DNA of 64,000 nt from Proteles cristata cristata (GCA_017311185.1 JAESUZ010005104.1:558001-622000), one strand, 5' to 3'. Positions 30,830 to 42,500 are shown, numbered from the stretch's first letter. Notes: a model not told the origin generated them from the letters alone. Numbers and translations are program-made.

Positions 30830-32485
30830 AGGGCTGTGTCCGGCCTCCTCTGCATAGCCCTTAGGCAGCCCACGTGCCCCACAGCATGGTCTCAGGATCG
30901 CAGGCCTTCCTGGAAGGAAGCTTCTGGGTGAGGTGACCCTTGAAAGACCAGGGTGTCTGGCCTTTCTTGCCACTACCTACAGTGCTTTCTGTGGCACTCC
31001 TGGGGCTTGGAACCTACCTTTTGGGCTGAGTTCAGAGCATGCTGGGCCCTGCCCCCAAAAGTTCTGTTCCTCTGAGGGAAGAAGGGAGTTCTTGGAAGTT
31101 AGGCCCCTCATGTTTTGCTGGGGCTCTGGGTCCAGGTCTTCAGCCTCCCCAGCCAGGCCGGGCCCTCGTGGTTTGCTGGTGACAGGGCTGCGCAGGTCCT
31201 ACATGTCAGACAGTCCCTCACATGAGGCACCTTCCCAGGGGCTTCAGCGTCACCTCTGAGTCCCTGGTCTCCAGCTCAGATGGGGCAGGGCTGTCTCTGT
31301 CTTCCTGCCCTTCCGTCTCCCAGTGCTCCAGGCACTGCTTTCCGTAATGCTGCTGAGTCACTGGTAGGAGTCGTAACAGTAACCTGGGTCACCACATCAA
31401 AATAGGGCCAGGCCCCACGCAGACCCCACAGCAGCATGTGCACCACAGGCCACACTTGCCCATGATCTAGAGGGCTTGGTACCTGGCCCTAGGAGGCCCG
31501 GGCCAGCTGCTTCACAGGGAAGTGGGGGAGCCAAACTGGCTCCCAGATGGGTCTCTTTAGGCATCAAATGGGGTCAGGTTTGGGGTTGTTCCCTCTAAGA
31601 GGTTCACACTGCCCAAGAAAGCCCGGAATCTACTCAGACCACAGTCTTTCTCTCTTTGAATGCACCCGGCCCTGCACTGGCCATTGTCTTGGATGGTCCC
31701 ATAGAGGTCCTCGCCCCCTCTGTGAGTGCTATGTCCCCTGTAGGCTGGCGTGGGGGTTGCTGCCTCCCTGGGTACCCACCAGCCTGTGCTCCTCAGCTGC
31801 CAGCTCCCAGGCTGGACTCCAGCCAAGTACTGTGACTCACCAGAAGGTGAGCTTAGCGGGTGGGCCCAGGAGTGCCCCGGGGGCCAGAAACATGTGGCCC
31901 TTGGTGCTTTCCCCTATAGGAAAGGGTGGGCAAGGGCCAGAAAAGCATGGAGGCAGGGGTTTGAGTGTGGTGTGAGTGAGGCACAGAGGGAGACGCTGTC
32001 CAGGCAAGGCCACCAAGGCCAAGCACTGGCCCCCTTGAGCACTGGCTGGTGTGTGGGGTAAATGGGAAAGGGTGGGAGGCTGTGGGTGAGAGGTCTGGGC
32101 TGGGGCTGTTGTAGCAGATGAAAGGGCACTCGAGGGGCTGAGGTCACTGATCATAATTGCAGTGATGGAGAAAGGGGCTGTCTGAGGGAGCAGGATGGGA
32201 TTAGGGTCAGAGTGGGCTGTGCTGTGCCTGAGCAGGAAATACAGGAGCAGCTGGCCAGCCCTAGAGGCACTGAGCCAGGAGCAGGTTAGAGGGAGAGGGT
32301 GGGACCTGGCAGTGGATTGCAGCTGAGGTCTTCTTGCCCACAGGGCCTCACTGTGAGTCTGCCTTTGCCTGAGCGCTGGTCCCTGCACCCCTGCGCTGGA
32401 GACCCCCACGCCGCAGGGAGGGTGGTTGGCTGAGTCCTAGAGAAAAAGACTCCTCAAGGGGCACTCTTGATGCTTATATACACTT
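30830..32485. other. Intergenic between ESS2 and TSSK2 3' ends
   Basis: GC-rich unique sequence between convergent genes. Long chance frames occur (190 codons on minus at 31837-32409) without any recognisable domain. No SINE is present. Confidence 0.65.
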
Positions 32486-32490
32486 TGTGG

Positions 32491-32628
32491 TTTATTTGGT
32501 GGTCCGTAATTAACGTCTTTGCTACTAAGTGGAAGAAAGCTAATAGAACGTAATCAAAATAGTGGTTTAATTGACGGATTTTACTTGTTCCTTGCACCTG
32601 TGCCTTCTTCAGCTCCTACCTGTTTATT
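32491..32628 (-). terminator. Candidate TSSK2 polyadenylation signals
   Basis: AATAAA on the minus strand at 32623-32628 and 32491-32496, about 53 and 185 bases after the TSSK2 stop. Either could set the 3' end. Confidence 0.5.
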
Positions 32629-32680
32629 TAGTTTATGGGGGCGCACACCATGCATCATGCCCCCCAGGCCCTCAGCACCA

Positions 32681-33757
32681 CTAGGTGCTTGCTTTCCCCA
32701 CCTCGGCTCCGGTGACATGATGCTCTTTCATCTTGGAGGTCTCGGCCAGCCTGTCCTCCATCCTGTCCTCATTCTCGGGCACCACCAGCAGCCGGTGCTG
32801 TGTTTTGGCCCCCAGCTTGTGGTCGGGCCGGTGCTCGGGCCGAGAGGCTGGGCGGGTGTCCAGTTTGCACTCGGTCCGGTACTTGCCCTCACCCTCCCTC
32901 TTGAAGGAGGCAGAAGACATGGCTTTGGGCTTGGGGGGCTGCAGCCATGAGTGGCTGAGGATCTCATCAATGTGCAGCCGCCGGTTGACGTCTGGCTGCA
33001 GGATTCGGTAGATGAGGTCCTTGCACTCGCCTGACAGGTTCTTGGAGCGGGGGAAGTCCACGCGGTGCTCCTTCTGGATGCGCAGCATCTTCTTGATGTC
33101 AGAGTCATCATAGGGCATCGAGCCACAGACCATGATGTAGAGGATCACGCCCAGGCTCCAGATGTCATACACCTTGGGCTGGTAGGGGATGCCCTGCAGC
33201 ACCTCAGGTGCTGCGTAAGCCGCCGACCCACAGAAGGTCTTGCTGAGGATGATGCGGCCACTACCGTCCCGCAGGCAGCGCTTGGAGAAGCCGAAGTCAG
33301 AGAGCTTGATGTTGAAGTCCTTGTCGAGGAGGAGGTTCTCGCACTTGAGATCTCTGTGGACAACGTCCAGGTCGTGGCAGTACTTGACAGCCGAGGAGAG
33401 CTGGCGGAACATCTTACGAGCCACGTCCTCGTGCAGCGCTCCCCGACACTTGATGAACTCGAGGAGGTCACCCTGGACCCCGAGCTCCATGACAATGTAG
33501 ATGCGGCCATCAGAGGTCTCAAAGATCTCATAGGTCTTGATGATGGAGCGATGGTTGACGGTTGCCAGGATGTCCATCTCCCGAGGAAGGAATCTCTCCA
33601 CGAAGTCGGTGGGCGTCTTCTTGCGGTCGATGATCTTGACCGCCACATTGAACTTGAGCCGCTCAGAGTAGGCAGATTTAACTTTTGCATATGAGCCCTT
33701 GCCAAGATTGATGCCCACGATGTAACCTTTCTTCCTTAGGACTGCGGCATCATCCAT
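32681..33757 (-). CDS. TSSK2: TSSK2, testis-specific serine/threonine kinase 2
   Basis: A CAMK-like kinase of haploid male germ cells that in other mammals acts with TSSK1 and TSKS in spermatid maturation. Single exon, 358 residues, the usual length. Seen: Gly-rich loop LGKGSYAKV (18-26), VAVK lysine 41, HRD catalytic loop with Asp136 and Asn141, DFG at 154-156, activation-loop Thr174 in [14 protein letters not shown] at 183-185, then a basic tail with [13 protein letters not shown]. All catalytic residues are present, so it should be active. Intronless like the whole TSSK1/2 pair, suggesting an old retrocopy followed by tandem duplication. Minus strand, convergent with ESS2, same orientation as TSSK1 4.7 kb away. 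Confidence 0.97.
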   Translation of the reverse strand: MDDAAVLRKKGYIVGINLGKGSYAKVKSAYSERLKFNVAVKIIDRKKTPTDFVERFLPREMDILATVNHRSIIKTYEIFETSDGRIYIVMELGVQGDLLEFIKCRGALHEDVARKMFRQLSSAVKYCHDLDVVHRDLKCENLLLDKDFNIKLSDFGFSKRCLRDGSGRIILSKTFCGSAAYAAPEVLQGIPYQPKVYDIWSLGVILYIMVCGSMPYDDSDIKKMLRIQKEHRVDFPRSKNLSGECKDLIYRILQPDVNRRLHIDEILSHSWLQPPKPKAMSSASFKREGEGKYRTECKLDTRPASRPEHRPDHKLGAKTQHRLLVVPENEDRMEDRLAETSKMKEHHVTGAEVGKAST

Positions 33758-33940
33758 GGTGCCAGGTGCGGCTGGCGCCGCTGTGCTCTACATCCCCTCC
33801 CTACTTGGGTCAGCGGGCATTGTCCTCATTTACACTGTGGGGAGCCGTCTGGCTGGGCTGGGCCGGGCCTGGACTTGGAGGGGTGGAATGCTCAGCATTG
33901 TCTCTGCGTGACTTCAGCATGTGAAGTCATAAAGCCAGGC
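33758..33940 (-). promoter_or_regulatory. TSSK2 proximal promoter with TGACTTCA inverted repeat
   Basis: Shares an alignable block with the TSSK1 promoter. It includes TCCTCATTTACACTGTGG (33823-33840) and an inverted repeat TGACTTCA-N5-TGAAGTCA at 33909-33929, 152-172 bp upstream of the ATG. The arms differ by one base from CRE (TGACGTCA). Germ-cell bZIP control is an inference. Confidence 0.55.
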
Positions 33941-36900
33941 TGCCGGGAGTGGGGACTGAGCTGGGGGAAACGGGGCCCCTGGAACCCTGGAAGCCAGGCT
34001 GGCCCAGCAGGAGTGCCTGCTCCCCGCCCACTGGACAGAAGGCAGCACCCAGGACTGTGGTAACCCTCCCTGCTCCTCTTCACTGTGGCTTCCTTGTCAT
34101 GAGTCAGGCCCAAGGGAAGGCCACCCAGGCCAAGCCAGAGTGCCAGCCCCATGCCCACTTCCATCTGGCTGTGGGGACTGACCCTGCATTGGTCCATGCC
34201 TCACTAGGGCCGATTTCCTGCAGCTTTTTTGGGGTATGAAGAAAACCCTCTCTAGGGCTGGTGTCCTTGGAATCGGTGGCGCCTGGGAGGGATGGCTCTG
34301 GTCTGGCCAGGCTGGCAGCTGTCCCCAGCCTTATGAATGAGAGCAGTTCCTGTTTTGGGTAGAAGGCTGGGGAGAAGAGTGCTATTGTGGTGAGCAGAGC
34401 ATGTGTGGGGGGTGGGAGGCAGGCAGAGCTCTGGGCCCCAGACTGACAAGTCCATGTTCCGAGGGCTGGGGCCTGCCTGGAGGATGGGCCGGGCCTCGAG
34501 CAGGTAGAGGGAGGTGGTGAGGCATCCAGGCAGGCAACAGCCTGGGAGAGATGAGGGCTTGTTCTGAGAATGGCTGAGTCCCACAGTCTGGAGTGAGGTG
34601 GAGAAGGGAAGTGGCCGCTTTCCCTTGAGTGGCGTGTTGTCATTGCAGGGCCTGCGGCCAGAAGAGCCATGATCCAAGTCACATTTTAGGATGGTCATTG
34701 TCAGAGTGCATAGAGAATGGTCTTCAGGTTAAGTGGAGGCCAGTGCCTTTGATCCAGACAGGAGGCTGGACCAGAGTGAGCCTGTGGGGACTGAGTGCCA
34801 GAAAGAGACAGAGGATCTGGTGCACTCGCCAGTCAGTGGGCAGGGCCTTGGGTAGAGCTTTGCTGCTGGGGGTCCTGATAAGAGTAGGCACCTGCATGAG
34901 CGGGGGTTCCTGAATTTGTGAGGAGTGGGCGTGCTGTGAAACCCTGACATAGCACCGTTTGCATCTCTGAAGCTGTTTTCTGCACCTAAAAGCAATGTGA
35001 AAACCCTTTTGTGTTTGCTTTGGGAATTGGGGCAACCTACATGTGTGTCTCCTCGTGTGTGTCTCCTCGGGGTACTTTGGAAGCCCTGCTGCTTATCTGC
35101 TCTCCATCACAGGCATCCCATGCCCACACATAGCTGGTTGCTAGGGTGGGGGTGCCATGTGCTCAGTGTTCAGGGGGGCGGAAGAGGAGGCCTGCCTCTA
35201 TGTGGGTGGTTGGGAGGGGAGGTGATGAAGGAGCCAGCATGCAGACGATCTATAGGGCCCTGCCAGGTTGATGAGGGGTAGGATGTGCCAGGCAGAAGTG
35301 CCATCTTGGCCCGAGCACAGCCATGTGGACATACTTGGGGCACATGGGGAGCTCACTGAGGTTCATGTGGAAGATCTTAGGGGTGGGGCAGCCAGAGTCC
35401 TGATGCCATTAGGAGTGAGTGCCCTCCAACTGCCATGGGCTCCCGGCAGCCTGCTCCCAGCTCTTTGGAGTTCCTGTTGATTTAGCTTGATGCCTGCTTT
35501 CTCCTGGGATGTCTTTGGTCACTCCTTTGCATCCCAGAATAGGCTGGCTGTGAGGATTTGCAGGCCAGGACCCAGGAGCATGACAGTCTCCCCGGCCTTT
35601 CTCCTGCACTCCCAAACGTGCTATCTGGGGTCCCCCCTGCACATCTGCCTTTTTGGCTGACTCCACCAACCCACTCGCTTTTCCTTTTTTTGTGGATCCT
35701 GCTCCCTCACACTCTGTCTTTGCCCGGGACAGCATGTCTTCTGCGGTTCTTGGGGACGTGGAGGAGGTGGCACAAGCTGGGCTGCCACAGCGGCAAGCAG
35801 GTGCCTTCAGCCAGCACATGCACACAGGGGCAGGCATGGGAAGGGAATGGGAAGTGCTAGATTGGACCTGGGACCTCCAGGGGTATCTCCCAGCCTGCAG
35901 CCCCGTGCATGTGAGACCTGGAGACTGGGGAGGCCACTTCCCTCTGATTTCCTTGTTTCCTCTGTTTCTCCACTCACTCCATTGGCATTTGAGGGCTGGT
36001 TCCATTTGCTGGAGTTCGCTGATGAACTAGACAGGACCCATGCTCTCCTGAAGCCCAGAGGACGGGGAGCTTCAGTGTCACACCCAACAGCACGAGTGCC
36101 CAGTGGTGGCTGTGCCGTGACAAGGGAACATGGGGCTATAAGGGAAAAACGGGCTGGATGTGGGGAGGGTGGGAGGGCTGAGGTCTGAGGAGGTAGTCAC
36201 ATGGGGGAGGACAAGGATGTGCTAGAGTATGTGATGGCTTGAAGGGACACAGTGTGATGGGAGTGTGCAGAGGCGGGAGGGAGCACCACAGGCCATGGAG
36301 GCCATGGTGAAGGTCTTGATCGTAAAGCCTTGTGGAGGGTCACTGATGGGGTCTGACCCAAGTCAGTTGAGCAGCTCACAGGAGTGACCAAGAATGTGAG
36401 GCCCCCCGGGAAGGGGTGAGCTTCAGTTACCTGGGCTGCCACTCTGTGCTGTGTGATTTTAGGTAGTTGCCCACCCTCTCTGAGCTGTCTTCCCACTTGT
36501 AAAGCACACAGTAGATGCTCCTTCCTGGGGCCCGTCATGCCCAGGCTTGTCCTGTGGCTAGGCTGTAGTGAGTTGCTCCCAGGTCCTCTTGCTGAATATT
36601 GTGCCCTGCCTCGATGTGGCCACAGATGACCAAGCAGAGGTTCCCACTCCAGTGAGCCCCGTGTACTCTGGAATTTTACTCCACCACCAGATAAGGTGTA
36701 TGATCTGGGTTTCTGGGCCTCTGGAGAAAATGGGGTGCTTCCTCTGGTATTACCCAGGGCCTGTTCTGTGCCTGGACCCTGGTACTCACAGGCCTACCCC
36801 AGCAGAGCTTAGAGTGGAGCTGTCAAGCCCAGAAAGCTTTGTGGAGGCCAAGCCCCCCGGCTGATCCTGGAGACATGGGCAAGGTCTGCAGGGATGCATC

Positions 36901-38230
36901 TACAAGCATGATTACAGCACGTGTGTGTTGGAGGGTGTGAGCATGAGGGAGGGGGCTGGGAGGTCAAGAGAAGCCAGACCTGGGATGCCAAGGCCAAGCA
37001 CTGGGATCCTTCCCAAGGGCAGTGGGATCCAGACCATGTGCAGGAGGCAGCTCTGGCCACTGGAGAAGTGATGGAGCAGGTAGAGGTAGCTGAGCTGCGT
37101 GTTCATGATACACAGGAGCATGGAGATAGGAAGGCAGAATGTGTGAAGGTGGCTGGGGGGTGGGGGAGCTGAGAGGAGAGATGGAGTGGATGTGGGGAGG
37201 GCTGCAAAGAGAGCAGGGCCAGGGCACTCACTGGATCTCACTTCTCCCAGGGCCTGGGGTTGGGGTCTTTCCAGGACGATGACATAGGCAGGGGAGGGGT
37301 AAGTCTAAAGGCTCTTGTCCTTTTGATGTGCCAAACCCACAGATCCACATGAGGTTGTCCAGAGTGAGTGCAGAGCAGGAAGAGAAAGGGGCTGCTGTGG
37401 CTGAGGTGAGAACAGCGTGAGAATGACATGGGTGGACAGCATAGGACACAGTAGCCAGCAGTGCTAAATGCTGGTCTCCTCCCTCTACGGGAGACCTATG
37501 GCCATAGGAGACAGGCCTGCATTGTGATCACACCTGTCCTCTCTCCTTGCCAATGTCTGCTTATCCACTCTGGCATGGAGCATCACCCCTGGGGACAGAC
37601 TGGGACTAGAAGGGAAAGGGATGTAGTCAAGGCAACACAGTGACCATGGGACATGCAGGCTGGGTGGCATGAAGCCATCTGGCATCCCACTCTCCACTAC
37701 TTCTCCTGGGCAGGGAGAATGACCAGGGCGGATGGCTCAGGGCATGTCCAGAACTAGGTGCTAGTTGGCTATGGGGAAACCCCTAGTAGACAGAGCAGAA
37801 GAAACGAGTTGCCTAGCAGGGTGGAGAGGTTAACAGGGGTTGAGAGGCTGGTTCACATCTCCCTGCAGGGCACCTCCCCAACCAGCATAATTGAGGTGGG
37901 GCTACCGACAGAGCCCCCTGCTTCCTGCCCCTCTGCCGCAGGCAGCCACCTTGCCCTTCTGGATCCTGTCCTCTCCGAGCCCCCTCCCCTTCCTCAGCAC
38001 TGCACTCATGGCCTCCCTCTTGAAGTAGCATCTTCCTTGCTCAGCTCTCTGCTCTGGTCCAGGGCCTGAGGTCACAGGTAGGGCTGGGCACACTGGGATT
38101 TATTTTCCCAAAATGGAGGTGAAATGCGGTGTGATCTGAGAGTGGGAAGCTGAGGGGGAAGGCAGGATCCTCTCCCTGGATGACCACAGTCAGCCAGGGC
38201 AAAGACATTCACTTTGGGGTCTGCACTAAT
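33941..38230. other. Intergenic between TSSK2 and TSSK1
   Basis: About 4.3 kb of GC-rich, SINE-free sequence. 36.43-36.53 kb (TAGGTAGTTGCCCACCCTCT, CACAGTAGATGCTCC) is MIR-like. Open frames up to about 198 codons (35409-36005, minus) lack recognisable domains. No gene is called. Confidence 0.6.
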
Positions 38231-38237
38231 ATAGTGA

Positions 38238-38243
38238 TTTATT
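38238..38243 (-). terminator. Candidate TSSK1 polyadenylation signal
   Basis: AATAAA on the minus strand, 180 bases after the TSSK1 stop. Confidence 0.55.
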
Positions 38244-38422
38244 GTTTCTTTAGCCATGTGGGTTACCAAGTTCAAAGGGAAGGAGAAGAAATTGACGAAA
38301 ATAGTGGCTCATCCAGGACAGTTTTCCCTCTTTGGTTTGTCCCTTGGCTTCTTTGGAGCTCAGGCTCAAAGGCATGAGCTCTGCATCATTCCCTGCCAGC
38401 CCCCTGGGCTGAGAGAGGCTCG

Positions 38423-39526
38423 CTAGGTGTGTGGCTCTGGAGGCTGTGAGGGAGTCCCCTCCTCTGTCTCCCTGCTAGGCAGCTCGTTGGGATCCAACTG
38501 CTTTGACACCTGCACTTGCAATGTCTCCTCATCGGGTTTTGCCTCCGACCGGATCTCAGGCTGTGTCTCGGGCTGTGCCTCCTCCCGGAGTTCCACCTTG
38601 GTGGCGGACTTCTTCTCAGGGGTCTCAGGGGTCCACGAGGTCTCAGCGCCCCGGGAGCTCTCCCCGTCCTTGTTGATGGCTCCAGAGGACGGGCCCCGTG
38701 GCTTGGGCTGCACCCAGCAGTGGCTGAGGATTTCATCAATGTGCAGCCTCCGGCTGACATCCGGCTGTAGCATGCGGTAGATGAGGTCTTTGCACTCACC
38801 CGTCAGGTGCTTGGAGCGGGGGAAGTTGACACGGTGCTCCTTCTGGATGCGTAGCATCTTCTTGATGTTGGAGTCATCATAAGGCATGGAGCCACAGACC
38901 ATGATGTAGAGGATCACGCCCAGGCTCCAGATGTCGTACACCTTGGGCTGGTAGGGGATGCCCTGCAGCACCTCGGGTGCTGCATAAGCCGCCGACCCAC
39001 AGAAAGTCTTGCTTAGTGTCAGCCGGCCACTGTCATCCCTCGGGCAGCGCTTGGAGAAGCCGAAGTCAGAGAGCTTGATGTTGAAGTCCTTGTCAAGGAG
39101 GAGGTTCTCACACTTGAGATCTCGGTGGACGACGTCCAGGTCATGGCAGTACTTGATGGCTGAGGAGAGCTGGTGGAACTTCTTGCGAGCATCATCCTCG
39201 TGCAGGGCTCCCCGGGTTTTGATGAACTCGAGGAGGTCGCCCTGGACCCCGAGCTCCATGACGATGTAGACCTTGCCGTCTGATGTCTCAAAGATCTCGT
39301 AGGTCTTGACGATGGAGCGGTGGTTTAGCATGGCCAGAATCTCAATTTCCCGGGGAAGGAATTTCTCCAAGAAGTCCGTGGGGGCTTTCTTGCGGTCGAT
39401 GATCTTGACCGCCACGTTGAACTTCAGGCGCTCAGAGAAAGCGGATTTGACTTTTGCGTACGAGCCCTCTCCCAAATTTATCCCCATGATGTAGCCTCGT
39501 CGCTTGAGGATGGCAGCGTCATCCAT
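38423..39526 (-). CDS. TSSK1: TSSK1, testis-specific serine/threonine kinase 1 (ancestral syntenic copy)
   Basis: Single-exon spermatid kinase, 367 residues, the family length. Seen: LGEGSYAKV (18-26), VAVK Lys41, [13 protein letters not shown] with Asp136, DFG 154-156, [11 protein letters not shown] with Thr174, APE 183-185, and a long Glu/Gln/Pro-rich tail ending [13 protein letters not shown]. No frameshift or stop. The tail pattern ([19 protein letters not shown]) separates it from TSSK2. In humans the copy at this place (TSSK1A) is a pseudogene and the working gene (TSSK1B) is on another chromosome; here the syntenic copy is open and complete. It probably works with TSSK2 on TSKS in the spermatid. 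Divergent to DGCR2. Confidence 0.95.
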   Translation of the reverse strand: MDDAAILKRRGYIMGINLGEGSYAKVKSAFSERLKFNVAVKIIDRKKAPTDFLEKFLPREIEILAMLNHRSIVKTYEIFETSDGKVYIVMELGVQGDLLEFIKTRGALHEDDARKKFHQLSSAIKYCHDLDVVHRDLKCENLLLDKDFNIKLSDFGFSKRCPRDDSGRLTLSKTFCGSAAYAAPEVLQGIPYQPKVYDIWSLGVILYIMVCGSMPYDDSNIKKMLRIQKEHRVNFPRSKHLTGECKDLIYRMLQPDVSRRLHIDEILSHCWVQPKPRGPSSGAINKDGESSRGAETSWTPETPEKKSATKVELREEAQPETQPEIRSEAKPDEETLQVQVSKQLDPNELPSRETEEGTPSQPPEPHT

Positions 39527-39735
39527 GGTGCCAGGAGCGCCCAGTGCCTCTGAGGCTGCCCTCTACATCCCTGCGGGACATGGGCCAGCGCCGTCCTCAT
39601 TTACACTGTGGACAGAGGGTCCTCTGGGCTGGCCGGGCCTGCTGTCCCTGCCTCCTAGAGGCCAAGACTCTGGGGTGGAACGTTCAGCATCGTCTCCCAG
39701 GTGACTTCAGTGGGTGAAGTCATAAAGGAGGAGTG
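39527..39735 (-). promoter_or_regulatory. TSSK1 proximal promoter with TGACTTCA inverted repeat
   Basis: Carries the same block as TSSK2: TCCTCATTTACACTGTGG at 39594-39611 and TGACTTCA-N5-TGAAGTCA at 39702-39722, 176-196 bp before the ATG, immediately followed by TAAAG (TTTA on the coding strand). The spacer differs (GTGGG against GCATG) while all 16 arm bases are identical. Confidence 0.55.
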
Positions 39736-40053
39736 CCTTGGGGGAATGAGGCTCTGGCCTGAGCCATTTGGACTTGGAACCCTGGAAGGCCAGCGAGGGG
39801 GCTGAAGCAGACCAAAGGCCAGAGGAGAGTGGTCTTGCACTTGGCTGGGACCCGAGGTACGGGAGGGCTGTGAACACATCAGTGTGCGGGTGTTTCTAAA
39901 CCAGGAGCCAGATCTGCTTGTGGGGCTGCTTGCTGCAGCATGGGGAATCCCAGGGAATCCAGGACAAATAGTCCTATTCGTCTGAGTCTCAGGAGGGAAA
40001 CTAAAGACATACTCAAGGCAGTCTGAAGAGTTTAATAAATTCATCTTACTTTC

Positions 40054-40428
40054 TGTGGTTTATCTATACCATGGAATACTACATGGCAGTGAGAAACAAT
40101 GAAATCTGGCCATGTGTAGCAACATGGATGGACCTTGAGGGTGTTATGCTGAGCGAAATAAGTCAGGCAGAAAAGGACAAATATCATGTTTGCACGTATA
40201 GGAGGATTAGGAGGAACTTGACGGAGGAACAAGGGGAAGAAGGGCGGAAATGGTGGGGGAAAGGGAGAGAGGCAAACCATGAGAGACTCTTGAATGCTGA
40301 CAAAAACTGAGGACTGATGGATGTGGGGGGGTGGGGGGATGGGCATGGAGGAGGACACTTCGTGGGGATGAGCACTGAGTGTTATGTGGAAACTAATTTG
40401 ACAATAAACTATTTGTAAAAAAAAAAAA
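40054..40428 (+). mobile_element. Recent 5'-truncated felid LINE-1
   Basis: Last part of ORF2 (MEYYMAVRNNEIWPCVATWM region, then GVMLSEISQAEKDKY), 3' UTR with a G-rich tract at 40324-40343, AATAAA at 40403-40408 and a poly-A tail. A perfect 13-bp duplication TCATCTTACTTTC lies at 40041-40053 and 40429-40441. It is a sequence fragment and cannot move by itself. Confidence 0.95.
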
Positions 40429-40441
40429 TCATCTTACTTTC

Positions 40442-42090
40442 AAAGGCGGGAGCTGAGTGTAGGGTACCCCGAGGGTTGCAACAGACCCCTGGAAGAAGGA
40501 AAGGTGGGTCACTGGAACCTGGGAAGAGAGTAGAGGACCACCTTGAGAGACGCAGTGACCTCTGGTAGAAGCTGCAGTGACCCCAAAGGGAGGGAGCTAG
40601 GGAAAAATATCCCTGATCTCTTTCCCCTCCCTTCGGTCCTGGAAGCCCTTGGTGGTGTCCACACAGGCAACCTGCAGGCCACACAGCAGGGCCAAGGGTA
40701 CAGGTGGATCAAGATGGGCAAAACTCCTGCAAGGTGACTACGGTTTCAGAGGCCAGGGCTTTGCCTTCTCCCTGCATCATTTGGCCTTTTCACCTCCCTG
40801 TCCTACTCTCATCGGAACCTTTGCTGGCCTGCGTCTCCAACAGTGGCTCTGCAAGGGAACAACTGGCTGGGATATCTGCTCTTAGCTGTGAGTTGCCTCC
40901 CTGGGGTCGGCCTCGCCTGTAACCGTGGCGGGGCTCCCACGGCAGATTGAAAGCTGCGCCTGAATCGCTCCTGGGAATGCTCCATGAGGACAATGCAAGC
41001 AGCCAGGGCAGTGTTGGATAGGGACCACTGCTTCTGCCACCAGTGGGGCCCCTCTACTGTGACAGACTCTTTGTCTAGCATCTGATACAGGCTACACCCA
41101 GAGAGAGCAGGAGCAGGGAGGTCCGGCCTAGCCTTTGGTTTAACCTTGGCCATATCCACTCAGAGGGAGTGGGTACCTCTCTCAGTGATCCTGAGTGTCA
41201 TAGGCTGGAATCCTAGGATATTCAGGAGGATCGTGCCTTGAAAGGGTCTGAGAGGACTGCTCCTGAGGAGTAAGTTGGTGGGGATGGAGGTAAGCCAGGC
41301 TAAAATGGGTCTCCCTTTTTTTCTGCTCCCATCTTCACCCTCTTCCCCAGCCCTACACCCTACGCCAGGCCTTGTGGGCCTTCCATTGGACACCCTGCTC
41401 CTCTCCTACTGAGGACAATCCATCTGCTGTGCCCTCTTCCACAGTCACTCTGTTCCCTGACAGGTGTGAGGCCAGCAGTGGGATGGTCTGAGCCTTTCCT
41501 CTATGCAGACGTGGCCTGCTGTGGCAGCAGCTGTGCCCAGCATTCCTCCCCGCCGCCTCCCACGTTGTGTAGGCACAGTCTTCTTCCTCCAGAGACCAGC
41601 TTTGCTCCACAGTCTAGGATCTGGGTTTCCTTGTCAGCGCTCCTTGTAGGACACTCCTTTACGCTATTTCTTCATTTGAAACATTTTCCGTAGTGTGGGC
41701 TGGTTCCTTACAGGGTGGCACCTCCATTCCCCCAACTTCCCACTTCCTCAAAGCCTGTCTGAGTCCCTCCAGTTTTCCTTATCTCTTTTCCGCAGCGGTT
41801 CTGATTTTAAAAGACCACTGTAGGGAGTACTGTTGGGCCGCGGACAGGACCTGGGCCTGCAGGTATGCAAGGTGTGAAGACCCACTCTTCACCCGGGACC
41901 ACTTCGGCTCCTTGTCGCTCCCCTCTTCCTTCACGCTCAGCCCTCCAGGGCCACTTCCCGCTACTCTGCTCCGTACCTCATCCACCCCGCTGCGCCCGCC
42001 CCTCTCTGTGTCCGTCAGCTTGGCCCTGTTAACCCTTCTCCTACTGCCCTTGCCCAGCGCGTCCAGAGCTGGTATCCTGGCCCTTTGCAG
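40442..42090. other. Intergenic between TSSK1 and DGCR2 promoters
   Basis: SINE-free, mostly unique; GC content and CpG rise toward 42 kb. No gene recognised. Confidence 0.6.
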
Positions 42091-42500
42091 GCCCCGCCAC
42101 CCAGGCCCCACCCCCGGGCCCCACCTCTCTGCATAACCAATAGCACACTTCACTCCTTATGGTCCCGCCCACCCGCCGATCCCGCCTCTCAGTTCCCGCC
42201 CCCCCACCGTCTCAACCTTAGGCCTCGCCCCTTTCGGGTACAACCGCCCAGGCTCCGCCCCCTACACAGCCAAGGGTCTGCACGCATTGGGAGAGTGAAG
42301 GCCCCGCCCCCTGCCCCGGCACTCATTGGCCGGAGCCGGCGGCGCGGGCGGGGGGCGGCGCGGAGCTGAGCAGGACGGCCGCCATCTTGCGCGGAGCCGG
42401 AGCCGGAACCCGAGACTGAGGCCGAGAGTGCGCGCTAGCTGGCGGCCCAGTGTAGCCGCGGCTTAGCCGGAGCCTTCTCCCGCTGCTTTTCCGCGCCTGG

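Noticed and set aside
31837..32409. 190-codon minus-strand open frame between ESS2 and TSSK2
   Set aside because: Ser/Pro/His-rich without family similarity that I recognise; overlapped by other frames of similar length, as expected by chance in GC-rich DNA.
33065..33694. 209-codon open frame antisense to TSSK2
   Set aside because: It mirrors the kinase codons; a shorter equivalent exists opposite TSSK1 at 39009-39269. Antisense frames are common in codon-biased GC-rich genes, and no domain is recognisable.
35409..36005. 198-codon minus-strand open frame between TSSK2 and TSSK1
   Set aside because: No recognised domain; overlapping frames on the other strand; no promoter or polyadenylation layout.
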